Of a DNA stretch of 64,000 bases, positions 22,815-33,274 are shown in pieces. The first letter of the stretch is position 1, and each line of letters opens with the position of its first letter. Source of the DNA: Isoetes taiwanensis. Lineage: Eukaryota; Streptophyta; Lycopodiopsida; Isoetales; Isoetaceae. Below the pieces are notes generated by a model. It ran no database searches. It was not told where the DNA came from and saw only the letters and a program-made list of their open reading frames with translations. A program made the position numbers and the translations under genes. The stretch lies in NCBI GenBank assembly GCA_021234155.1, contig JAJEKV010000073.1, forward strand, positions 620,213 through 684,212. The letters are read 5' to 3'.

Positions 22815-24011
22815 ACATTTCTTTTGTCCTACTCGTGACAACGGAGGGCTTGTATTAAGTCGAAAGGAACTCAGCTATGGACTTGTGAAATTGAACTAAA
22901 TGTGTCAATCCTTCAGGCATGAGTTTGTTTTGTATGCATGTCTAATGTCTTTTATATATATCAATGTGAGTTGAATTATTTCAATTTTTGTTTTCCTAGA
23001 CGAGTGCATGTTTGCTAGCGATTTAGGAAATTTTAAGTTCAATTATCACATGGCCTAGGCTAGGTGTCATGGATAATTGTTTTTTTTCATTTAATTGTTT
23101 GAACGATTTGTGAGATTAAGTTTTGGAAACAGGAAATGCCGCAAGTACTTGGCAACCTAACAATCAAGGAAGCCAATATGATTCAAGAGGCCTTTGGTAT
23201 CAAGAGGCTAATTCAAACAAACTCTTATGGAAAGTTGTTAATGGTGATGCTACAGCTGTTAGGTCCCTTTGAGTACTCCTATTTCTAGCCCTACTCTGTG
23301 CTCCGGATACCCAAGATCAAGGGGACTTTGTTTTTCTAAAACATTCATACCATTTGATGCGAATGTACAGGAATCCAATCATAGCTAATTTGTTCAGATA
23401 TGTCATCCCTACCATTGTGAATTGTCCAATGGCCCTTTAAGTGCATGAAAAGTAATAGTCCTACCCTATTTGGAAAAGCAGACAACCAATTTTTCATGCA
23501 TGAAGACAGTATAAGAGGTAGGAAGACAACCATTTTTTCATGCATGAAGACAGTATAAGACAGTATAAGAGGTTGTTAATGGTGATGCTACAGCTGGCAC
23601 AAAGTAGATAACCCATGGTTTGCATACCCACAATGTTCATTAAAAAATGCAGCATTAATTTTACACATCAATACTTTTCTCGCTATCGCAATAGCAACCA
23701 AGCTACTTGGTTGTGTATCTCTGGCTCAATGTGTATACCTGGTGTTTACCACTTCACTATCCAGCAAGCCATCGCAAAATTTGAATTGCAATACCTCAAT
23801 AAATTTATATTTAAATAAAAATGGCAGTAGCAAAAGTTGACGCTGCCGGACAGACCACATCGACTGAAGAGCCACAACTTATCAACAAATTAGTAATAGA
23901 TGACATTATATAGCAAGTACTTGTTACAAAAAGGTATACAACACACGTAAAATTCATCTGTTCCTCCAGTCATATGTATAGACCTGTTCAGCATAGCATT
24001 AACTTACGTAT
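22815..24011. other. Sequence between kinase copy A and the next duplication unit
   Basis: I recognise no gene. A local duplication lies at about 23465-23575: CATGCATGAAGACAGTATAA occurs twice within 65 bp, with ACAGTATAAG itself doubled. A run of seven T occurs near 23083. The next duplication unit starts near 24012 with the U2 3' tail phrase TGGCATAGCCC. Confidence 0.5.
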
Positions 24012-26237
24012 CAAGAGGCCTGGCATAGCCCTTAACCTTCTCTGCAAGGAGGGGGTTCTAAATCATTCAAAAAGAAGTATGCAATTTGCATTTATATCAT
24101 TAAGCTGTTTTGTCAACTGCTGGAGAGCTTTTGTCCTGAAACGTTTTGGAGCCAGATTATGAAATGCCTCTATTTTCCAGATGCAGCTTCCACTTTGAAG
24201 CCAGGTTATGAAATGCCTCTATTTTCCAGATGGCTCATGGCTGATGCTTGTACAACTCGATGCACTGAGTTTAGTATCCAGCTGATGCGCAGAAACGTTG
24301 CAACCAGGCCATGTGGAGTATTTTGATGCCAGAGGCACATGTATTTGCCTGGTATCTCTGGTTTTGGATAAATGTTGCTGACCATTTAATGCAGCTAACC
24401 AGGCCAGTCATGGGTATTCGGATAGGAAATCCTGCTGATCATTTTGATGCAACTAACCAACTATCCTATGCAGGTAGTTCTTTTGCAACCTCTGATAATT
24501 TTTGTTTTCTCTAGGTGGCATGGGATTTCCATGTTGACATAAGGGTCCTCAATAGTCGCTTGAAACGATGGTAATGGGTCGAAATGGTGAGCTTGTTTCT
24601 GCCCGCCTAATTTTGCCATTTGATGTTATAGTCACAGTCAAGGAATCATTGCAGAAACGATCCCTCCTTTCTTCTGTTTGCCTATGTCGTGTGGCATTTA
24701 TGTTATGGAAATCTTATAAATGATGGAAATTCCTGAGATCATTTCCTACGCTCAAAATTCTTTCCTTTTGAGCAATAGTTATGATTGCAGTTTCCAACAT
24801 GTTCTGGTATATAACGAAAAGCGTAACCTAAATGTTCGAGCTGTTTTATGTTTGAGTTTGCAAATCCCTTGTACTTTATGAAGGTTGCTTAGATGTTGTG
24901 TTGGATAAGCTGAAATGTGTGTAGAAATTTAGCTTCACGTCCAAGGATTTTTGCCTCTTGGTGAATAAACTACCACAAATGTCAATCTCTCCCTTTCGTT
25001 ATTCAAAATTTAGGGCTCTATTTCCTTTATTAAGATCTCAGGACCACTTGATTGCAGCTCAACAATATGCCAGCTCCATGAGGCTAGAATTACCCTTGAA
25101 GCTAGAATTACCATTATCTAAAGCATAGCTCTGTTCAGGAAGGAAAAGCATGCTACTTGCGGATGCCACACCAGTGAAAAGCTTCAGACATTGCTTCAGA
25201 AATGCTGCCTGCACAGTCTATAGTGTATCCGTAATATTCCTGCAGAATAATTAGTCCAGGTTGTTCCACTGATATATATCTGGAAATAGAAACTACCATC
25301 CATATATCTGGAAATAGAAAGTGTACTATCCTTGTGGATCTGAGCTCCTTTCATCACATCATGTTTATGTGATTTCGTAGAGACACGGAACAAAGGCCTG
25401 TAATGGCCAGCTGCTCATGCTGAATAATTTTTTAGCAGAAAGTGAGATGCACCATACATTGCAGAGACAACTTGCGCCAAGGCCGCTGATCCATGGAAAA
25501 GAATCTTGAGAGATCTCACATATAGTCTTTACGAAATACGACAGTTGGGATTTCTGCACCTAATCTAAAGTTCGTCTCTTACACAAATCGTGTGCACAAT
25601 CTGAAGATGTATATGAAAAAGATGCAAAGAAGGCACGTGCTACAAGATCATGTCAGATTGATTCTGCAAAAGTTCCTGCTGGTGGGCTAGACTAGAATAC
25701 ATTGCTACACTGGAAGAGACATGAGAGGTGTAATTTCTGTTGAAGGCACCTTAGGAACATGCACAAACGAGTCTGAATGGGTGAAAATTTGAAGTATAAA
25801 TTTTTTCATTGTTACACAAGTTCTCAAAAATAGAATCCAAGCTAACGATTTGCACTACTTTTTCAATGGCACCATTCCCAGCTACAAGGCAAAATACTTT
25901 TCTGAATAGCACCACTCTCAGCTGGGCTGGTTTGATCTCCAATGCTTCTAAAAACAACTTTGCCCAGCCAAGCAGCAGATTCCTGCTGGTGGTGCTGCAG
26001 AAGAAATATGAGAGCTGGGATTTCTGCTAAAAGCCGCTACGTAGAAACCCACGGGCGAGAAAAGACAGGAAATGGAAAGTTTTGAAAAGGTTAGCGGGTC
26101 TTGAAAAGGTCGAACATTTGCACTTTTAACAAAATAAAAGGACATTTTCCATTATCATCTCCCGAGATGTTACAAAAAGCGGACATTTCTAAATCAGGTT
26201 TTCCAAGCGACATTCTTAGCAGACGAAGAAGACTGCG
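24012..26237. repeat. Second copy of segmental duplication, ending at the intact kinase
   Basis: This is collinear with 19720-22221, beginning with the last bases of U2 and ending with the kinase 5' leader (GACATTCTTAGCAG, GACGAAGAAGACTGCG, then ATG at 26238). The leader just before the ATG is shared with the copy at 37988, so transcriptional signals for the kinase should lie in this conserved flank. I cannot single out a convincing TATA element. No RNA gene or protein gene is seen in it. Confidence 0.75.
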
Positions 26238-27077
26238 ATGGAGGAGGCGAGGAAGACTGCAATAGAAAACTCCTTCCGGATTCACCAACATAAGATACTG
26301 GGCGCAGGAGGAATGAGCCAGGTAAAGCTGTGTACACATCTTGAAAGCGGAAAGAAACTGGCCTGCAAAATTATCCCCAAGAGGAATCTAGGGACGCAAG
26401 AAAACAAGGCTGATGTGGTTCGAGAGATCAAAATCGGAAGCCTAATTGGGTCCAATCCACACATAGTGGCATGTAGGGCATCCTATGAAGATGCCTTCAA
26501 TGTGTACATGTTAATGGAGCTTTGCAAGGGTGGAAGCCTACATGATTACATCTACGAGCGCGGGAGGCTCCAAGAAAATGAGGCAAGGTTGATATTCGGC
26601 CAAGTCGTAGAAGCCATGAAATTTTGCCACCACCACAACATCATCCATAGAGATCTTAAGCCGGAAAACATTCTTCTCACCGGCAACACTAGCTTGCAAG
26701 TAAAGGTAGCGGACTTTGGATTATCAGAATTTATCGACTCTCAAGACACCTTCTCCAAGATTAAGATTGTGGGAACGCCCAGTTATATGGCACCTGAGGC
26801 TTTGGACGGATGTTATGGGGCAGAAATCGATGTGTGGAGCGCTGGCCTCGTTCTTTATGAGATGCTCTCAGGTATCCAGATGTTTCCGTATAACGACTCA
26901 CTCAAAGAGCTTGTTGATCATGTACGCTACCAAGTAATCAATCTTGAGAGGCTAAATGTGTCGGAAGAGGCTAAGGATATCATCTATCGCATGCTGCGTA
27001 GAGATCCAAAACAACGGCCTACATTTTCTCAAATATCACGACATCGCTGGTTTTGGTTTACAAGGCATGTACAATAA
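26238..27077 (+). CDS. Intronless Ser/Thr protein kinase, CDPK/PEPC-kinase-like (kinase copy B, only intact frame)
   Basis: The 279-residue protein is one kinase domain with no EF-hands or transmembrane segment, close in length to PEPC kinases. Motifs in order: degenerate glycine loop LGAGGMSQV (about 21-29), catalytic Lys in ACKII (about 42), Glu of helix C in VVREIK (about 63), hinge LMELCKGG, catalytic loop HRDLKPEN (about 138), DFGLSEF, activation end GTPSYMAPEAL, VWSAGLVLYEML, and a C-lobe ending RDPKQRPTFSQISRHRWF. All phosphotransfer residues (Lys, Glu, HRD Asp, DFG Asp) are present. The third loop glycine is Ser, which may weaken ATP binding. The ATG is supported by the shared leader and the same start in copy D. 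The C-terminus follows the kinase fold end, so it is not truncated. Substrate unknown. Confidence 0.9.
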   Translation: MEEARKTAIENSFRIHQHKILGAGGMSQVKLCTHLESGKKLACKIIPKRNLGTQENKADVVREIKIGSLIGSNPHIVACRASYEDAFNVYMLMELCKGGSLHDYIYERGRLQENEARLIFGQVVEAMKFCHHHNIIHRDLKPENILLTGNTSLQVKVADFGLSEFIDSQDTFSKIKIVGTPSYMAPEALDGCYGAEIDVWSAGLVLYEMLSGIQMFPYNDSLKELVDHVRYQVINLERLNVSEEAKDIIYRMLRRDPKQRPTFSQISRHRWFWFTRHVQ

Positions 27078-28897
27078 ATCAACAATACACTACATTTGTG
27101 CATACATCTTCTTTTTCTTCTCGATGATCTAGGTTTCATCTATTTGTACATACATCTCCATTCTTCTATGTTGGAGGATTTATCAAAAGTTTATAAAGCC
27201 AACAAATGTGGCATTTTACGATATATATCATTTCCCATTGACAACTTACTTTTCATGTGTATGTGTACATTGCAAAATTCATTTTATCATGGCACTAGAA
27301 AAGGTGCCCAGCATTGCTGAGCATTCTGCCAAGCATAGATTCAAAAACTACTACTGAAGGTAATGAATTTAGATTGAGAACATAAATAGCCTAAGATATG
27401 CAAGAATGTACAAAATGAGTTAAATTGGCATCGCAAAAGGATGTTGTTTTGATTTGGAAAGTGTGATGTGGCTGTAGGATTGGAAGGTGTGGTTTGTGTT
27501 CGCTTGTCATCAATTTCCTTTTTCCAATGTACTTAAACAATGATTTTATAAGTTTTAAAGGGTCTTGAATTGCTTATCTTTGGGTTTGGGTGCAAGAGAA
27601 GAACATATTTTGACTATGGCAAGAAGATTTGTGGACACCACATCTTCCACCGTATGCTTGTGGCAAATATGGTAATGGTAATATTTTGATTTATAAAGAC
27701 ATTGGATATTATTTCAAGTTAAACTTAGTAGAGGCATTGTACAAAATAAGTTTTCTAATCAAATTGTAGATGTCGATGCAAGAGTTATAGGCCTTAAATA
27801 TTATGTTTGACCTTAGACTCACTACAGATTCAAAATTGGCAGCAGCGTTGCAAATCTTCTTTAATGTGGATGCAGACTGGAGGGACTATGGAAGCAAACT
27901 CAAACCTGTGGCTTGAATGGTTGGAGAAATGATAGAAACATATTTTTTCAAAGAATTGCCCAAGCTTAGACCTTGGCAATGATGTGAAGGTTTGACCTTC
28001 AATGCTCCATAAAGTGGTTGCCACGTGAATAATAGCAAAGCCATTTTCACTTACAACCCTTGCACTACATGGTTTGCCCGTTAAAAAATCTATTCTATTC
28101 TATTCTATTCTATTCTATTCCCTTGCATATTGTCTGTTTTAACATCTGCCATAAATCTTGCTATGATTCATCATTTCCTACAAACATATTACAGGATTTG
28201 TATTTCTGAGTACACTATACAAATTAGGAAACTTTTTCTCCCTCAATATGTTAGAGAGATAATCTTGATGAATGCTACATCCTCTATTTCCTACCGTACC
28301 AAACATAAAAGAGTGCAAATATTTGTTCAAAATGTTCAATCCAAAAGCAAGCATCTTGCTCCATGCTATTAATACATCAATACATGAGGAGGTATTGCAT
28401 GAGGATATATTGTTGAGCATTTATGAGAATAGAATAGAATAGAAATAAGAAGCGGTCAACTTTCATGAAGAGATCATGTAGTGCACACCTTGAAATTATT
28501 GGCTTCCTAAGAAACAACATCCTTGGACACCTTTTTTTGTGAAATTTAATGCTTCATACTGTATAGTCCATCGAAGAGTTTCAACCATTATTCCGCTAAG
28601 CCACTTGTCAAACATCCTAAAATTATAAAGCAACAAACTTCTATTTTATAATGTACAACATACTAAAAGCACCTTAATAAACACAACTAAAGTACAGTCT
28701 ATAGCTTTTCTAGGCAGTAAACTTGTGTAGAGGATAGTGTCTCTAATGTCTAGCAGCAGTTGCAATGTTGTTAAGTAACTAATGCCATTGTGAGTGAAAT
28801 TCACGTGTTGCCGATGAGCTCGAGTGTAATCCTTATTTTGGTAATGTTCTAGCCGAGCATGAATTTTATTTCTAATATATGCTAACAGGAACCATTA
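27078..28897. repeat. Kinase 3' flank, copy 1 of a repeated downstream block
   Basis: This flank is repeated at 35616-36690, 36715-37425 (part) and 38828-40640. Landmarks are TTTGGGTTTGGGTGCAAGAG, GCAAGAAGATTTGTGGACAC, GTTGCAAATCTTCTTTAA and CAATCCAAAAGCAAGCATC. It has only short frames, none conserved as protein between copies. It contains the small retroposon insertion at 28064-28119 and an AGAATAGAAT run near 28428. Confidence 0.8.
28064..28119 (+). mobile_element. Very short 5'-truncated retroposon (56 bp) with 7-bp target duplication
   Basis: ACTACATGGTTTGCCCG, TTAAAAAA and a (TCTAT)n tail are bounded by CCCTTGC at 28057-28063 and 28120-28126. The paralogous locus at 39898-39904 has a single CCCTTGC and no insert. 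The same insert with a shorter tail lies at 36204-36249. The pentanucleotide tail resembles that of the GC-rich LINE at 7850-7880, suggesting mobilisation by that LINE family. Confidence 0.82.
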
Positions 28898-29092
28898 AGG
28901 GCAAATTGTATAAATACTGCTATTTTTTTGCAAAATTGTGAAAACGCCCCCGCGTTAGGGGTATTTTTGATAAAATGGCCATAACTTTCTTCTGATGAGC
29001 TCTTCAGATGAATTGTATATGAGATGATATCTTTCCATTCAAGCTAAAATCACTTGAATTGGAGTTTTTTTTTTTTTTATTATTATTATTAA
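28898..29092. mobile_element. Truncated copy of the AGGGCAAATTGTA-ended MITE
   Basis: AGGGCAAATTGTATAAATAC begins here and the following 170 bp match 40645-40830 (GGGGTATTTTTGATAA, ATGGCCATAACTTTCTTC, AAAATCACTTGAATTGGAG). The right inverted end present in the other copy is replaced by a T tract and an ATT run (29068-29092). Confidence 0.65.
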
Positions 29093-29299
29093 TATGACAT
29101 GGCATTATGACAATAACAGTCAAGGAAATATATGGTATTAAGCTTACGCAGCATAAATTCTTCATGGATGAGTTACCAACGGTGGCTTAAAACAAATGAT
29201 TAGCTTGTGTACGCTCATATTTGTACATTTGTGAAACAAGGGTGTGGACCTACACAACCTAAGTTCATGAACTGGTAACACGATGGCATGCAAAGGCTG

Positions 29300-29451
29300 G
29301 CAACCAAGTAATCAATCTTGAGAGGCTAAATGTGTCGGAAGAGGCTAAGAATATCATCTATCGCATGGTGTGTAGAGATCCAAAACAACGGCCTACATTT
29401 TCTCAAATATCACGACATCGCTGGTTTTGGTTTACAAGGCATGCACAATAA
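29300..29451 (+). pseudogene. Kinase C-terminal fragment (copy B')
   Basis: The sequence starts at the codons for YQVINLERLNVSEEAK and runs through IIYRM and RDPKQRPTFSQISRHRWF to the normal stop. It is the last fifth of the kinase domain, without any catalytic motif. It is followed by the usual kinase 3' flank up to 29596, where GC-rich LINE sequence begins. There is one replacement in the conserved LRRD (VCRD here). Confidence 0.88.
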
Positions 29452-29639
29452 ATCAACAATACACTAGATTTGTGCATACATCTTCTTTTTCTTCTCGATG
29501 ATCTAGGTTTCATCTATTTGTACATACATCTCCATTCTTCTATGTTGGAGGATTTATCAAAAGTTTATAAAGCTAACAAATGTGGCATTTTACGAGGCTT
29601 TCTCTCTCTAGGGTTTACAATCTCTCTCTAGACCCAAAA

Positions 29640-30100
29640 CCCCCAAACCCCCAAAAGGCGCTCCACCCGCCTTCCCGAGCCCCCAAACTGGATTCTAAGC
29701 ACCCTTGAGGCAGCCAGAGACCCCTCAGACTTTGGAGCCCTCAAAACCCCCACACCTGCTGTAGTTGGCCTGCAATAATTGTGAGTGATGTTCTATTCTA
29801 ATCTATGAGAAGCAGTGGCAGTAGATTAGAGCAGTGGCATGTTAAATGGTGTCGTGTTATACAAAGCTTTGGAAAGACCTATGAGAAGCAGTGGCAGTAG
29901 GTCAAAGTCAAAGTCAAAGGTGGTGGGCACCCCCTACCCGGGTGTTGCTGGGCTCGCTAGAAACACACCGACACCCCCTGCCCACCACTTAGGGTTTCCG
30001 TTGACTAGCCCAAAAGGTGCTCTGCCCGCGTTCTTGAGTCCCCAAATTCAATTCTAGGCACCCTTTCCGCAGCCAGAGACCCCTCAAACTTTGGGAGTCA
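29640..30100 (+). repeat. Duplicated 5'-UTR units of the GC-rich LINE
   Basis: CCCAAAAGG(C/T)GCTC, CAGCCAGAGACCCCTCA and ACTTTGG occur in order at about 29650-29735 and again at about 30010-30090, about 365 bp apart. Tandem 5'-UTR monomers are known from L1 elements, where they carry promoter activity. Here the second unit runs straight into the ORF1 start. Confidence 0.6.
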
Positions 30101-30513
30101 TGGCCACAGAAGATGGGCCGGCCTGGGAAACCCAAGGCGAGGGCCCGCCGCACAAACGGTCCCGATCAGCCATCATGGACAGGGGAGAGTCATCCTCCAT
30201 GAAGAAGGAGGCTCGAGCTAAGGCTAAGGCCCCCTCAGCGAGGCCAGCCCGGCCGGAAGGGATTAATTGCTCAGACCACATAGGAACTCCTGCCTCGGCA
30301 GAGAATTGGAGCCACGTCAAAGCGGGAATGGAGGCTAACAAAGGCTCGTGTGAGGCTAAAGGTCACCGGGCTGGCATGGCGGTGGAGATGGAGTCCTCGG
30401 CATCCCATGTGCTCAAAAGGCAAATCGGGTCGAAGAACCGTATCACAAAGCTTGGAGACCCGCATGTCGCGATGTGGAAGATGGCCTTGGCCTTGCACAC
30501 CTCGAAATTATAA
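30091..30513 (+). pseudogene. LINE ORF1-like open frame
   Basis: This 140-codon frame follows the 5'-UTR repeats. A second in-frame ATG (30100, MATEDGPAW) may be the true start. The product is polar and basic (GPPHKRSRS, KKEARAKAKAP) with no zinc knuckle or RNA-recognition motif that I can see, and it ends early compared with usual ORF1 lengths of 300 or more. ORF1 of plant LINEs encodes an RNA-binding chaperone; assignment here rests on position only. Confidence 0.45.
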
Positions 30514-30564
30514 AGAAAAACAGCAGAGGTCGCCGGCATACGGGTCTTAATAGACACGGTAGCG

Positions 30565-32575
30565 GTTCATCACTCGACACCATGACACCGAGAGGGAGCG
30601 TCAATGCGGCAGACGATGGTCACGCCCGCTAATGCCATTGTGGAGGTAGAGGCGCCCACCACCATGGCATAATGGGAGCCTTAGGCTGCGTTCTAGGCGG
30701 CCATACGCCGTGATCTTCTCGCAGTAAGATCATTAACAGCAAGCCCGCCCTGCCCCCGACGCCTTTGGGGCTGGCTCGAAAGCCCGCCAAAATCGCCAGC
30801 CCGAGCTCCGGGGGTTGCGGGCAACCATCCACGCAAAAATTTGTTGGGTCTCCCTTACCGGTGTTCATAGTCACCGCAAAGCCGGTCTGCGGGAGATGGC
30901 CAAGCGGCATAGGGCGCTCAAGAGTTCTGCTCCCCATGACTTCACCGGGGGCGAACAGCGGCTCATCGGGCGCTATCCCGCCACGCTTTCCACGGAGGCC
31001 CACGCGCCCCACCGCTGCTTGCCCGGCTCTCCGGCCACTCCACGCCATCCCGGCCACACTCCGGTCACTCCCGCCATCCCGGCCACCACCACCACCCCCG
31101 GCCAGGGACCCGGCCTTACGCCCACCTTGGACCCGCAGCCGCGGGGGCTCCGGGAGGCCTTGGTGGAGGAGAGGCCACAATCGGTAGTTCGAGGCATGCG
31201 AGCGCAGGAGGGGAGAGTCTCACCACCACATCCGAACACACATTCTCGATCGGATGACATTCCGGGGCGATTCACATTTCTCGAGCAGCCGGCATGGGGC
31301 TCAGGCCCGGGCCGTGACCGCATTGTCATATTCCGCGGTTGCGGATGCAGTGCGTGATGCCATATTAGCGCCGGGGGCGGATGTTGAAGGGGACATCCAC
31401 ATGCGTGGGCCGGGACCTCACACCCGTGCAACGGGAGGCCTTGAGACAGAGCTTGTCGGGTGGAGGAGGCATTAAGCCAGCGGGTGCCGGGGGATGGTTG
31501 GCGGGATGCACATTTTTCGGCGGACACGCTCTGCTGCGGAACCCGCGGCCCCAACCCGCAGTACCGCGGCCACATACGCTTCTACTACCCGGCCCCCCCC
31601 CTTCTCCTCGCTCCTACTCCTCCCCTCGTATTGCCCCCTCTGACCACATCTTTGCCTCCGCTCCATCTACTTCTCACTTTCGACCTCGCTTCCGATCCTC
31701 CCCCGCGACTTCGGTACGCGCGCCCGCATCCCTGGCCGACAAATAGGGAATTGTGCCTCGGGTGGTCTCATGGAATTATCCGAGGCTTCCCTTGGCGAAG
31801 GGGGGACGGTCCCGAACTTTCGTGGCGCCCGGTATGGATCTCATCTTCCTCATGGAACATGGGAGCATCTTTGGAGCCGCACAGCTACGATTTCTTGGGG
31901 TTACCAACATTTCTGGTCTTCAATACATACGGGGGCCGTGGGGTCATGGGGAGTGGCTTGCTACTCACCGGGACAACCTTGGCACATTGGGTTACCCTCC
32001 GGAAGGCAGATTGGACCCAACCGGTACCGGGTTCGTGTGCATAATACCGGTGGCAACCCTCTTTTTTTCGGCGCTTTATTTCCCTCAGACAAAGACACCT
32101 TCTATCGCGGCCACCCCGTCGCGGATAGGATGGACCCGTATGTCGATCTATATGATGATATCTGGCGGCATCGGCCGGTTGGGTAGGGTCGTCCTTCTTG
32201 GAGATTTCAATGCACCTGGACAGAGTAGAGCAGCCCATGCGACTTGACCCCCTCGGCCGACGATGTCCCCGCTTACGCCTTGGTAGCACGGCCACGCTGG
32301 TCGGATGACGCCGGCCAGTCACTGGCTTTGTGACAGTTGCTCACTGCTATGTGGCATTTTGACTTGATAATTTGCAATGGCCTTTCCACAAGGGCCCGAT
32401 TCACCAAAGTGCACATGCAGAAAAAGGACAATCGTGGGGAGGGTCTAGTGTGGTGGACTATGTGCTTGTAGTTGCGCAAAGATATGCATCTCATCGGTCG
32501 TTTCGGGGTGGGCATAGGCGGTCGGGATGAGGAGGTCGACTTCATCACCTCCCACTTTATTTGGACTGGTTTGGC
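30565..32575 (+). repeat. Left arm of LINE inverted repeat
   Basis: This is the reverse complement of about 33275-35205. Paired anchors: GATGGTCACGCCC near 30614 with 35150; the GGATGACATTCCGG region near 31250 with 34540; ATGTCGATCTATATGATGAT near 32140 with 33695; AGGGTCTAGTGTGGTGGACT near 32437 with 33395. Each arm is about 2 kb, with a spacer of about 700 bp. Transcription through it would give a long hairpin RNA. Confidence 0.85.
31744..32247 (+). pseudogene. LINE ORF2 apurinic-like endonuclease region
   Basis: Near 31765 the text encodes VSWNYPRL, close to the SWN(V)RGL start of LINE endonucleases. Near 32195 it encodes VVLLGDFNAPGQ, containing the GDFN catalytic box. The block between is in two frames (31753-32247 and 31770-32186), so at least one frameshift separates them. 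The enzyme nicks target DNA to prime reverse transcription. The C-terminal SDH box is not evident. Confidence 0.72.
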
Positions 32576-33142
32576 GAGCCGCCAGAACCCCCACTATGCC
32601 AGCCCTCGCCGGCCCGGTTGAGACTCGATTATGAGCGTGCAGGACTACTACGAGATGCTCATGGACGCCCTCCCGGAAATCTGCGCACCTCCACACTAGA
32701 ATGTAAAGCAGACAGCATCCCGGTGACTTCGCTATTACGGGATGCGGCGGACAGGTGCTTTGGCGACCCCCCCGCCGCCGCCGTGGTCAAGAACATTCCC
32801 GCGAACCGGCGGTTTGATGCGGATCGTAAAGAACGCAAGCGGCAGCGCCGCCACATTCGGGATCCGTGTACCCGCCAGTTAGGCCATCCGCATCGCGCGC
32901 CATCCGAAGGGACACAAAGGCGCCGTACCTTGCCAAGCATCGTGGGGAGATGTTCGGCCTGCTGGACACTCATCCTCAACCTTTTGGCGCAGAGTGCTTC
33001 AAGGCCAGCCCCAACCTCTGGGGACATCACACCCGCGAAGGGGAGGAAGTACTTTTGGCAGCTCTATGACCCGCCCAGGGGGCCAGCATCGCCCATACCC
33101 CCACGATGGCCCCCCATTGGTTCTCGTGGACGAGGATGTTGA
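32561..33142 (+). pseudogene. LINE ORF2 linker between endonuclease and reverse transcriptase
   Basis: This 193-codon frame contains RFDADRKERKRQRRHIRD, the basic segment normally found between endonuclease and RT, and matches the block near 6640 (WFDALCKERKRQ). The frame ends before any RT motif. A short acidic repeat (GAGGATGTT units, Glu-Asp-Val) lies just downstream at 33131-33170. Confidence 0.6.
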
Positions 33143-33274
33143 GGAGGATGTTGAGGATGTTGAGGATGTCTCCGCTATGAGCATCTCCTAAGATAGTCCT
33201 CTCACCGCTCATAATCGAAGTCTCAACCGAGGACAGCCGCCAGGGTCAAGCGGGGGGGTTCCCGGGCGTCGCCA

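Larger units (their letters stand above)
29597..33220 (+). mobile_element. GC-rich LINE, plus-strand copy (5' UTR to post-endonuclease linker)
   Basis: A GC-rich block abruptly follows AT-rich kinase flank. Order on the plus strand: two 5'-UTR repeats (about 29640-29740 and 30007-30100), an ORF1-like start at 30091, an apurinic-endonuclease region (31744-32247), then a basic linker (32561-33142). The reverse transcriptase is absent: the copy stops near 33220 where the inverted second copy starts. Frameshifts interrupt every region. The family is the same as at 5850-7880 and 14199-15901. Confidence 0.75.

Noticed and set aside
27096-27320. Small gene downstream of the intact kinase
   Set aside because: The frame is not conserved in the duplicated flanks near 29460 and 38830, so it is a chance frame.
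30629-31575. Several 140-200 codon frames on both strands in the GC-rich block
   Set aside because: They overlap each other in opposite frames, arise from high GC content and low stop density, and show no domain.
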